Assembly: GCF_900580675.1 (NCBI RefSeq)
Contig: NZ_UTBG01000026.1
Location: 62,001 to 126,000 of the forward strand
Source of the DNA: Pseudomonas viridiflava
GTDB lineage: Bacteria; Pseudomonadota; Gammaproteobacteria; Pseudomonadales; Pseudomonadaceae
Length of the DNA: 64,000 nucleotides
Direction of reading: 5' to 3'
The notes under the pieces are model-generated. The model saw only the letters and a program-made list of their open reading frames with translations. It was not told the origin of the DNA and made no database searches. Each line of letters begins with the position of its first letter. Positions within the stretch are counted from its first letter, which is position 1. This document shows, piece after piece, positions 8,614-16,271 of this stretch. Made by a program: the position numbers and the translations under genes.

Positions 8614-9936
8614 GTGAACCAGAACTGGCATGGCACCCTGATTCGCCACATGCTGCTGTTGATCACCGGTTGCCTGGTGGTGGGTTTGATCAGCGGCTAT
8701 TACGGCTGGAGCCTGGCCGTCGGCATTGCCCTTTACCTGGGCTGGACCCTCAAACAACTGCTGCGCCTGCACGAATGGCTGCGCCAGCATAAACCCGACG
8801 AAGCGCCACCCGACGGCTACGGCCTGTGGGGCGAAGTGTTCGACAGCATCTACCACCTGCAACGCCGCGACCAACGCGTACGCGGTCGCCTGCAAGCGGT
8901 GATCGACCGGGTGCAGGAGTCCACTGCCGCACTCAAGGACGCGGTGATCATGCTCGACAGCGACGGCAACCTGGAATGGTGGAACCGCGCCGCCGAGACC
9001 CTGCTGGGCCTCAAGACTCCGCAGGACAGCGGCCAGCCGGTGACCAACCTGGTGCGTCACCCACGCTTCAAGGAATACTTCGAGCAGGACAACTACGAAG
9101 AAGCCCTGGAAATCCCCTCGCCCACCAACGACCGCGTGCGTATCCAGCTGTACCTGACGCGCTACGGCAACAACGAGCACCTTATGCTGGTGCGCGACGT
9201 CACCCGTATCCACCAGCTGGAACAGATGCGCAAAGACTTCGTCGCCAACGTCTCCCACGAACTGCGCACGCCCTTGACAGTGATCTGCGGTTATCTGGAG
9301 ACGCTGCTGGACAACGTCGACGAGATCAACCCGCGCTGGAGCCGCGCCCTACAGCAGATGCAGCAGCAGGGCTCACGCATGCAAACGCTGCTCAACGACC
9401 TGCTGCTGCTGGCCAAGCTTGAAGCTACCGACTACCCCTCGGACAACCACCCGGTGGCGGTGCAGAGCCTGCTGCAGACGATAAAGAATGACGCCAAGGC
9501 CCTTTCCGGCGAACGCGGGCAACAGATCAGCCTGGACGCCGACTCGGCGGTGCTGCTCAAAGGCAGCGAAGGCGAATTGCGCAGCGCGTTTTCCAACCTG
9601 GTGTTCAACGCCGTGAAGTACACCCAGGACCAGGGCACTATCCGCATCCGCTGGTGGGCTGACGAGCACGGCGCGCACTTGAGCGTGCAGGACTCCGGCA
9701 TCGGCATCGACGCCAAGCACCTGCCGCGCCTGACCGAGCGTTTCTACCGCGTCGACTCCAGCCGCAACTCCAACACCGGCGGCACCGGGCTGGGCCTGGC
9801 CATCGTCAAACATGTGCTGTTGCGCCACCGCGCACGCCTGGAAATCAGCAGCGTGCTGGGCCATGGCAGCACGTTCACCTGCCATTTCCCGCCGGCACAG
9901 GTGACGCGTTCACCGGCGATCGGCACAGATGAGTAA
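8614..9936 (+). CDS. phoR: Phosphate regulon sensor histidine kinase PhoR
   Basis: A 440-residue membrane kinase. Two N-terminal hydrophobic helices (residues ~10-50) are followed by a PAS domain (~95-200), the dimerisation/phosphorylation helix FVANVSHELRTPL with His at ~215, and the ATPase domain with DSGIGID and GTGLGLAIV boxes. It autophosphorylates and passes phosphate to PhoB, and is held off by the Pst-PhoU complex when phosphate is plentiful. It starts with GTG, 35 bp after phoB, in the same operon. Confidence 0.97.
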   Translation: MNQNWHGTLIRHMLLLITGCLVVGLISGYYGWSLAVGIALYLGWTLKQLLRLHEWLRQHKPDEAPPDGYGLWGEVFDSIYHLQRRDQRVRGRLQAVIDRVQESTAALKDAVIMLDSDGNLEWWNRAAETLLGLKTPQDSGQPVTNLVRHPRFKEYFEQDNYEEALEIPSPTNDRVRIQLYLTRYGNNEHLMLVRDVTRIHQLEQMRKDFVANVSHELRTPLTVICGYLETLLDNVDEINPRWSRALQQMQQQGSRMQTLLNDLLLLAKLEATDYPSDNHPVAVQSLLQTIKNDAKALSGERGQQISLDADSAVLLKGSEGELRSAFSNLVFNAVKYTQDQGTIRIRWWADEHGAHLSVQDSGIGIDAKHLPRLTERFYRVDSSRNSNTGGTGLGLAIVKHVLLRHRARLEISSVLGHGSTFTCHFPPAQVTRSPAIGTDE

Positions 9937-9960
9937 CCCGAAAACGCCACAGCATTAAGT

Positions 9961-10049
9961 GTGGGAGGGGGCTTGCTCCCGATGGCGATGGGTCAGCTAA
10001 AGAGATGGCGACTGACAGGCCGCCTTCGGGAGCAAGCCCCCTCCCACAT
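9961..10049. repeat. REP doublet (REPIN-like), GGGGGCTTGCTCCC variant
   Basis: Inverted arms GTGGGAGGGGGCTTGCTCCC and their complement enclose a spacer of about 45 bp. This arm variant differs from the GCGGGCTTGCTCGC type and recurs at 29024-29109. It follows phoR. Confidence 0.9.
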
Positions 10050-10205
10050 TGGTTTTGTATGAGTGTGGAGACTGCATTCCAGCCCCCGCCCGGCAGCGGG
10101 CACTAGGCAAGCGCCCCGTCAGCCGCTACATTGGCCGACTTGCGCCTGCCTTTCAGGCCCTCTCGTCACTCCTTATTGAACACACGGAACCTGCAAAACC
10201 CCATC

Positions 10206-11546
10206 ATGGACCCTTCCCCTGGTATCACCCTCGCTACGCTCTTCGCCGACTTCGGCATGATTCTTTTTGCACTGGTCCTGGTATTGCTCAACGGTTTCTT
10301 CGTTGCGGCGGAATTTGCCATGGTCAAATTGCGCTCGACCCGGGTCGAGGCCATCGCCGAGACCAACGGCTGGCGCGGGCAGATCCTGCGCACCGTGCAC
10401 AGCCAGCTCGACGCTTACCTGTCGGCCTGCCAGCTGGGTATCACCCTCGCCTCCCTGGGCCTGGGCTGGGTCGGTGAGCCGGCCTTTGCGCACATCCTCG
10501 AGCCGCTGCTGGGCGCCGTAGGCGTCGATTCGCCGGAAGTGATCAAGGGCGTGTCGTTCTTTGCAGCGTTCTTCGTGATTTCCTACTTGCACATCGTGGT
10601 CGGCGAGTTGGCGCCCAAATCCTGGGCGATCCGCAAACCCGAGCTGCTGTCGCTGTGGACGGCCGTGCCGCTGTACCTGTTCTACTGGGCCATGTACCCG
10701 GCGATCTACCTGCTCAACGCCAGCGCCAACGCCATCCTGCGGATCGCCGGCCAAGGCGAGCCTGGCCCGCACCATGAACACCATTACAGCCGCGAAGAAC
10801 TCAAGCTGATCCTGCACTCCAGCCGTGGCCAGGACCCAAGCGACCAAGGCATGCGCGTGCTCGCCTCCGCCGTGGAAATGGGCGAGCTGGAAGTGGTCGA
10901 CTGGGCCAACTCCCGCGAAGACCTGGTGACCCTGGACTTCAACGCTCCGCTCAAGGAGATCCTGGCGCTGTTCCGCCGCCACAAATTCAGCCGTTACCCG
11001 GTGTACGACGCGGTGCGTAACGAGTTTGTCGGCCTGCTGCACATCAAGGATTTGCTGCTTGAGCTGGCAGCCCTGGACCATATCCCCGAATCATTCAACC
11101 TGGCCGAGCTGACCCGCCCGCTGGAGCGCGTGTCGCGGCACATGCCGTTGTCGCAGCTGCTCGAGCAGTTCCGCAAAGGCGGCGCGCACTTCGCCCTCGT
11201 GGAGGAAGCCGACGGCAAGATCATCGGCTACCTGACCATGGAAGACGTGCTGGAAGTACTGGTCGGCGATATCCAGGACGAACACCGCAAGGCCGAGCGC
11301 GGTATCCTGGCCTATCAGCCAGGCAAACTGCTGGTGCGTGGTGATACGCCGCTGTTCAAGGTGGAACGCCTGCTGGGCGTCGACTTGGACCACATTGAAG
11401 CCGAAACCCTGGCCGGGCTGATCTACGACACGCTGAAACGCGTGCCGGAAGAGGAAGAAGTGCTGGAAGTTGAAGGTTTGCGGATCATCATCAAGAAGAT
11501 GAAAGGGCCGAAAATCGTGCTGGCCAAGGTGTTGTTGCTGGATTGA
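10206..11546 (+). CDS. CNNM/CBS/CorC-domain membrane protein (hemolysin-family annotation)
   Basis: A 446-residue inner-membrane protein. The N-terminal CNNM transmembrane domain (~1-195) contains NGFFVAAEFAMVKLRSTRVE. It is followed by a CBS pair (~210-335; VTLDFNAPLKEILALFRRHKFSRYPVYD) and the C-terminal CorC/HlyC domain (~350-435). The family is linked to Mg2+/Co2+ or Na+-driven divalent cation transport, and the old name hemolysin is misleading. The ATG at 10206 starts just before the first helix. An upstream in-frame start at 10131 would add a non-hydrophobic extension and is less likely. It occupies the PA5362-type position after phoR. Confidence 0.9.
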   Translation: MDPSPGITLATLFADFGMILFALVLVLLNGFFVAAEFAMVKLRSTRVEAIAETNGWRGQILRTVHSQLDAYLSACQLGITLASLGLGWVGEPAFAHILEPLLGAVGVDSPEVIKGVSFFAAFFVISYLHIVVGELAPKSWAIRKPELLSLWTAVPLYLFYWAMYPAIYLLNASANAILRIAGQGEPGPHHEHHYSREELKLILHSSRGQDPSDQGMRVLASAVEMGELEVVDWANSREDLVTLDFNAPLKEILALFRRHKFSRYPVYDAVRNEFVGLLHIKDLLLELAALDHIPESFNLAELTRPLERVSRHMPLSQLLEQFRKGGAHFALVEEADGKIIGYLTMEDVLEVLVGDIQDEHRKAERGILAYQPGKLLVRGDTPLFKVERLLGVDLDHIEAETLAGLIYDTLKRVPEEEEVLEVEGLRIIIKKMKGPKIVLAKVLLLD

Positions 11547-11583
11547 GCAACAACACCTTCGGCCAAACAACTAAGATTCACCT

Positions 11584-11671
11584 GTGGGAGCGGGCTTGCT
11601 CGCGAAGGCGGTGGTTCAGTCAATATGTCCAGTGACTGATAACCCGTATTCGCGAGCAAGCCCGCTCCCAC
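11584..11671. repeat. REP doublet (REPIN-like)
   Basis: GTGGGAGCGGGCTTGCTCGC and its inverted copy enclose a spacer with a CAGTCA...TGACTG-like centre that also appears in the doublets at 26135 and 54709. It lies between two convergent genes. Confidence 0.92.
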
Positions 11672-11712
11672 ATTCAGTTTGTGTTGTTCAATCGATAGCG
11701 TCTGGGCTCCGA

Positions 11713-12615
11713 TCAGGCACCCGGCACAAAGTGCTTCTGCGCCGTACCGCGTGCGATCAGGCGGGAGATGTAGTCGAGCTTCTGCGCGTCCTGGTCGATA
11801 AACCGAAAGGTCAGTTGCAGCCAGTCGCTGTCCGGCTTTGGCTCGAAGGCGACGATGGCATGCAGGTAGCCGTTAAGGCGCGCAACTTCGGCGTTGTCGC
11901 CCTGCTCAAGGTCGAGCACGGCGCTTTCCAGCACCTGCGGTAGCACTTCACCGCGACGCACCACCAGCAGCGCCTCCTTGATGCTCAGCGCCTTGATCAC
12001 GCACTGCTGGGTGCCGCTGGACAGGCGCAACTGGCCCTGGCCACGACCGCCGCCGGCCGGGGACGCGGCAGCAGGTGCCTGCACCGGCGGGCTGTTGAGC
12101 AGGCCTTTGCTCGGCGCAGCCACCGGGGCTTGCTTGACCGCTTCGGGTTTGCCGCCGGTCAGGGCGCTCAGGGAGTCGTTGCCGAAGGCCGAGTTCATCT
12201 TGGTCGGCGCGCTGGCGACAAGGGCGTCGAGGCGGCCGATCTTGTGCAGCGCCTGTTTGACCTTGTTCAGCAACTGTTCGTTGGTGAACGGCTTGCTGAC
12301 GTAGCCGGAAACGCCGGCCTGGATCGCCTGCACCACGTTTTCCTTGTCGCCACGGCTGGTCACCATCACGAAGGGCATGGCTTTGAGGTGCGCTTGCTCG
12401 CGGCACCAGGTCAGCAGTTCGAGGCCGGACATCTCCGGCATTTCCCAGTCGCACAGCACCAGGTCGAACGTCTCGCGCATCAGGATGGCCTGGGCCTTTT
12501 TGCCGTTCACCGCATCTTCAAGCTTGATCCCCGGGAAGTAGTTGCGCAGGCACTTCTTCACCAGGTCGCGAATAAACGAGGCGTCATCCACCACCAATAC
12601 ACTGACTTTACTCAT
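11713..12615 (-). CDS. Response regulator with C-terminal PilZ-like domain
   Basis: A 300-residue protein. An N-terminal CheY-like receiver (1-125) has acidic Asp10/Asp11, phospho-acceptor Asp56 (LVLCDWEMP), a Ser/Thr switch (VMVTSRGD) and Lys in YVSKPFTNEQ. A Pro/Ala linker (~150-195) joins a PilZ-like C-terminal domain. The usual c-di-GMP contacts RxxxR and (D/N)xSxxG are not clearly present in the PilZ-like part, so nucleotide binding is doubtful. This is the PA5364-type gene between phoR and phoU. No kinase gene is adjacent, and the partner is unknown. Confidence 0.85.
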   Translation of the reverse strand: MSKVSVLVVDDASFIRDLVKKCLRNYFPGIKLEDAVNGKKAQAILMRETFDLVLCDWEMPEMSGLELLTWCREQAHLKAMPFVMVTSRGDKENVVQAIQAGVSGYVSKPFTNEQLLNKVKQALHKIGRLDALVASAPTKMNSAFGNDSLSALTGGKPEAVKQAPVAAPSKGLLNSPPVQAPAAASPAGGGRGQGQLRLSSGTQQCVIKALSIKEALLVVRRGEVLPQVLESAVLDLEQGDNAEVARLNGYLHAIVAFEPKPDSDWLQLTFRFIDQDAQKLDYISRLIARGTAQKHFVPGA

Positions 12616-12742
12616 CGACCCTATATCCTATAAAAACCGCGGCACGCAAAACGCCTGACTGATGGCATTTTGCCAAAACTCTGTAGTCACAGCCGGACTT
12701 TATTGCTCCCGCCGTGCAAATAATTCAGTCGCCACAAACGAA

Positions 12743-12767
12743 AACGCCCGGCCAATGGCCGGGCGTT
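12743..12767 (-). terminator. Intrinsic terminator, upstream of phoU end region
   Basis: AACGCCCGGCC and GGCCGGGCGTT form a perfect 11-bp stem with an AAT loop, 16 bp past the phoU stop. On the minus strand a T-rich tract follows, so it ends the pst-phoU message. Confidence 0.85.
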
Positions 12768-12783
12768 AATTTCTCGGGCAACC

Positions 12784-13545
12784 TTACTTATCGTCAGTTT
12801 CGCCCGGAACATTAGGGATTTGGTCGGCAGAACCTTCAACTTCGGCTTTCATGCGCTTGAGGCCCATGTGCCGCACGTCGGTGCCGCGCACCAGGTAAAT
12901 CACCAGTTCCGAGATATTGCGCGCGTGGTCGCCGATGCGCTCCAGCGAACGCAGCACCCAGATGATGCTCAAGACCCGCGAGATAGAGCGCGGGTCTTCC
13001 ATCATGTAGGTGGCCAGCTCGCGCAATGCGGTCTTGTATTCGCGGTCGATGATTTTGTCGTATTGAGCCACCGACAGTGCCAGGTCGGCGTCGAAGCGGG
13101 CAAACGCGTCAAGGGCATCGCGCACCATGTTGCGCACCTGGTCGCCGATGTGGCGCACTTCCACGTAGCCGCGCGGCGCTTCGCCTTCCTCGCACAGCTG
13201 GATGGCGCGGCGGGCGATCTTGGTGGCTTCGTCGCCGATGCGCTCCAGGTCGATCACCGACTTGGAAATGCTGATGATCAAACGCAGGTCGGAAGCCGCC
13301 GGCTGGCGACGCGCGAGAATGCGCAGGCATTCTTCGTCGATATTGCGTTCCATCTGGTTGATCTGGTCATCGATCTCACGCACCTGCTGGGCCAGGCCCG
13401 AGTCGGCCTCGATCAGCGCGGTGACGGCGTCGTTGACTTGCTTCTCCACCAGCCCGCCCATCGCCAGGAGGTGACTGCGCACTTCCTCAAGCTCGGCGTT
13501 GAACTGCGCGGAGATGTGATGGGTAAGGCCTTCTTTGCTAATCAT
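12784..13545 (-). CDS. phoU: Phosphate signalling protein PhoU
   Basis: A 253-residue protein of two PhoU three-helix repeats, each with the metal-binding E/DxxxD-type pattern (for example VSGLA-like first helices and LERIGDEATKIARRA, LERIGDHARNISELV). It links the phosphate state of PstSCAB to PhoR and prevents uncontrolled phosphate uptake. It is the last gene of the pst operon, 70 bp after pstB. A strong terminator follows. Confidence 0.97.
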   Translation of the reverse strand: MISKEGLTHHISAQFNAELEEVRSHLLAMGGLVEKQVNDAVTALIEADSGLAQQVREIDDQINQMERNIDEECLRILARRQPAASDLRLIISISKSVIDLERIGDEATKIARRAIQLCEEGEAPRGYVEVRHIGDQVRNMVRDALDAFARFDADLALSVAQYDKIIDREYKTALRELATYMMEDPRSISRVLSIIWVLRSLERIGDHARNISELVIYLVRGTDVRHMGLKRMKAEVEGSADQIPNVPGETDDK

Positions 13546-13615
13546 GTTGGCGTCCTTGGAGCGTCCGGTAAGGTGCGGAGAACCGCAGCGTCAGTGCAAT
13601 CAGAACCACGGCTTC

Positions 13616-14449
13616 CTAGCCATAGCGACCGGTGATGTAGTCTTCGGTCTGCTTCTTCGCCGGATTGGTGAACAGGGTATCGGTATCGCCGAACTCCACC
13701 AGCTTGCCCATGTACATGAACGCGGTGTAGTCGGAAACCCGCGCCGCCTGTTGCATGTTGTGGGTCACGATGACGATGGTGAACTTGGACTTGAGCTCGT
13801 AGATCAACTCTTCGACTTTCAGCGTCGAGATCGGGTCGAGTGCCGAGCAGGGTTCGTCGAGCAGCAGCACTTCCGGCTCCACGGCGATGGTACGCGCGAT
13901 CACCAGACGTTGCTGCTGGCCACCGGACAGGCCGAGTGCCGACTCGTGCAGGCGGTCCTTGACCTCGTCCCACAGCGCCGCGCCTTTGAGGGCCCACTCA
14001 ACCGCCTCGTCGAGGATGCGTTTTTTGTTGATGCCCTGGATGCGCAGGCCGTAGACCACGTTTTCGTAGATGGTCTTGGGGAACGGGTTGGGCTTCTGGA
14101 ACACCATGCCCACGCGGCGGCGCAGCTCGGCCACGTCCTCGCCCTTGCGGTAGATGTTGGTGCCATAGAGGTTGATGGCGCCGTCCACGCGGCAGCCGTC
14201 GACCAGGTCGTTCATGCGGTTGAAGGTGCGCAGCAGCGTGGACTTGCCGCAACCCGATGGGCCGATGAAGGCGGTCACGCGCTGCTTGGGGATGTTCATG
14301 CTGACGTCGAACAGCGCCTGCTTTTCACCGTAGTACAGGCTCAGGCCCGGCACTTCGATGGCCACGGTTTCCTGGGCCAGGCTCAGGCTCTGCTTGTCGC
14401 GTCCCAGAGCCGACATGTTGATGCCGTGGGAATGGGTTTCGTGTTGCAT
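13616..14449 (-). CDS. pstB: Phosphate ABC transporter ATPase PstB
   Basis: A 277-residue cytoplasmic ATPase. Walker [10 protein letters not shown] is at residues 63-71, followed by the ABC signature LSGGQQQRL, Walker [14 protein letters not shown] and switch His in VTHNMQQA. It powers phosphate import through PstA/PstC. It is separated from pstA by a REP doublet, an unusual break inside the operon that may uncouple its expression. Confidence 0.98.
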   Translation of the reverse strand: MQHETHSHGINMSALGRDKQSLSLAQETVAIEVPGLSLYYGEKQALFDVSMNIPKQRVTAFIGPSGCGKSTLLRTFNRMNDLVDGCRVDGAINLYGTNIYRKGEDVAELRRRVGMVFQKPNPFPKTIYENVVYGLRIQGINKKRILDEAVEWALKGAALWDEVKDRLHESALGLSGGQQQRLVIARTIAVEPEVLLLDEPCSALDPISTLKVEELIYELKSKFTIVIVTHNMQQAARVSDYTAFMYMGKLVEFGDTDTLFTNPAKKQTEDYITGRYG

Positions 14450-14476
14450 GGGATGCTCCCTGTGCTACCAATTTGT

Positions 14477-14563
14477 GTGGGAGCGGGCTTGCTCGCGAAG
14501 GCGTCCGGTCAGTCGACCTGTGTGTTACTGAGACACCGCATTCGCGAGCAAGCCCGCTCCCAC
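14477..14563. repeat. REP doublet (REPIN-like) inside the pst operon
   Basis: GTGGGAGCGGGCTTGCTCGC and its inverted copy fill the 136-bp gap between pstA and pstB. The pst operon is otherwise continuous, so the hairpin would be transcribed between pstA and pstB. Confidence 0.92.
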
Positions 14564-14585
14564 ATTTAGTCCGCGTTCACTTCAA

Positions 14586-16256
14586 TTAACTGTCCAGCGC
14601 TTTGTATTTTTCGCGCAGGTGGTTACGGATCCACACCGCCGACAAGTTGAGCGTGGCGATCACCATGACCAGCAGCAAGGCGGTGGCGTACACCAGTGGC
14701 CGTGCCGCTTCGACGTTGGGGCTCTGGAAGCCGACGTCATAGATATGGAAGCCCAGGTGCATGATCTTCTGGTCCAGGTGCAAGTACGGGTAGTTGCCAT
14801 CCAGCGGCAGCGACGGCGCCAGTTTCACCACACCCACCAGCATCAGCGGCGCCACTTCACCGGCGGCACGCGCCACGGCGAGGATCATGCCGGTCATCAT
14901 CGCCGGGCTGGCCATCGGCAGCACGATCTTCCACAGCGTTTCCGCCTTGGTCGCGCCGAGTGCCAGCGAGCCTTCACGCACGGTGCGAGGAATCCGCGCC
15001 AGGCCTTCTTCGGTGGCCACGATCACCACCGGCACCGCCAGCAATGCCAGGGTCAGCGAGGCCCAGAGCAGGCCCGGCGTACCAAAGGTCGGGGCCGGCA
15101 GGGCTTCGGCGAAGAACAGGCGGTCAACCGACCCGCCCAGCACATACACGAAGAAGCCAAGGCCGAACACGCCGTAGACAATCGCCGGTACACCCGCCAG
15201 GTTATTCACCGCGATGCGGATAATCCGGGTCAGGGTGTTCTGCTTGGCGTATTCACGCAGGTACACCGCCGCCAGCACGCCGAACGGGGTCACGATCATC
15301 GCCATGATCAGGGTCATCATCACGGTGCCGAAGATCGCCGGGAAAATCCCGCCCTCGGTGTTGGCTTCCCGTGGGTCGTCGCTGAGGAATTCCCAGACCT
15401 TGCTGAAGTAGAAGCCGATCTTGGTCATCGTGCCCATGGCGTTCGGCTGGTAGGCGTGCACCACTTTGCCGATGCCGATTTCCACTTCCTTGCCGTTGCC
15501 GTCACGGGCGGTCAGCGAGTCGCGGTTGAACTGGGCGTGCAAGTCGGCCAGGCGCGCTTCGATGTCCTGGTAACGCGCATTCAGCTCGGCGCGGCCGGAG
15601 TCCATGTCGGCCTGGGCGGCGGCGTCGAGCTTGCCTTCCAGTTCCAGTTTGCGACCGTGCAGGCGGATGCGCTCCAGCCCTGCGTTGATCGCGCCGATAT
15701 CAGACTTTTCAAGTGTCTTGAGCTGGGCGGCCAGCTTGTTGACGCGGTCGACGCGCGCTTGCAGCTCCGGCCACGCAGCCTCGCCTTCAGCGATGACCTT
15801 GCCATCCTGCTTGACGTTGACCAGCGTGCCGTAGAAGTTGCCCCACTCACGCCGTTCGATGGCCATCAGCTCGAGCGGCTTGGTCTGGTTCTTCAGCCAT
15901 TCGCCGACGATCCAGGTGAAGTCGTTGCCGTTCAAGTCGCGGTTGCCGACCTTGATCAGCTCGCGGGTCATGAATTCCGGGCCCTCGTCGGGCACCGGCA
16001 GGCCCGCGCTTTTCAGGCGCTCGCGGGGCACTTCTTCTTTCTGCACCACTTCGCCGATGACGATATGGTTCGCCTGGCCCGGTACGTCGTAGTTGGCCTG
16101 GATCAGGTCGGCCGGCCAGAAGTGGCCCAAGCCACGCACCGCAATCACAGCCAGCAAACCAATGGTCATGATGACCGCGATGGACACCGCGCCACCGCTG
16201 ATCCAGACGCCTGGGGCGCCGCTCTTGAACCATCCATTCAGGGAGTTCTGTTTCAC
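14586..16256 (-). CDS. pstA: Phosphate ABC transporter permease PstA, long form
   Basis: A 556-residue membrane protein, nearly twice the length of E. coli PstA. One N-terminal helix (~20-40) is followed by a long extra-membrane insert (~45-290) rich in charged helical sequence (for example LERIRLHGRKLELEGKLDAA). The permease core follows, with a conserved binding-protein-dependent loop EGLARIPRTVREGSLALGA. It forms the channel with PstC. It starts with GTG and follows pstC by 15 bp. The long form is the normal Pseudomonas type. The insert's role is unknown. Confidence 0.95.
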   Translation of the reverse strand: MKQNSLNGWFKSGAPGVWISGGAVSIAVIMTIGLLAVIAVRGLGHFWPADLIQANYDVPGQANHIVIGEVVQKEEVPRERLKSAGLPVPDEGPEFMTRELIKVGNRDLNGNDFTWIVGEWLKNQTKPLELMAIERREWGNFYGTLVNVKQDGKVIAEGEAAWPELQARVDRVNKLAAQLKTLEKSDIGAINAGLERIRLHGRKLELEGKLDAAAQADMDSGRAELNARYQDIEARLADLHAQFNRDSLTARDGNGKEVEIGIGKVVHAYQPNAMGTMTKIGFYFSKVWEFLSDDPREANTEGGIFPAIFGTVMMTLIMAMIVTPFGVLAAVYLREYAKQNTLTRIIRIAVNNLAGVPAIVYGVFGLGFFVYVLGGSVDRLFFAEALPAPTFGTPGLLWASLTLALLAVPVVIVATEEGLARIPRTVREGSLALGATKAETLWKIVLPMASPAMMTGMILAVARAAGEVAPLMLVGVVKLAPSLPLDGNYPYLHLDQKIMHLGFHIYDVGFQSPNVEAARPLVYATALLLVMVIATLNLSAVWIRNHLREKYKALDS

Positions 16257-16271
16257 AGACTTCTACCTTTC

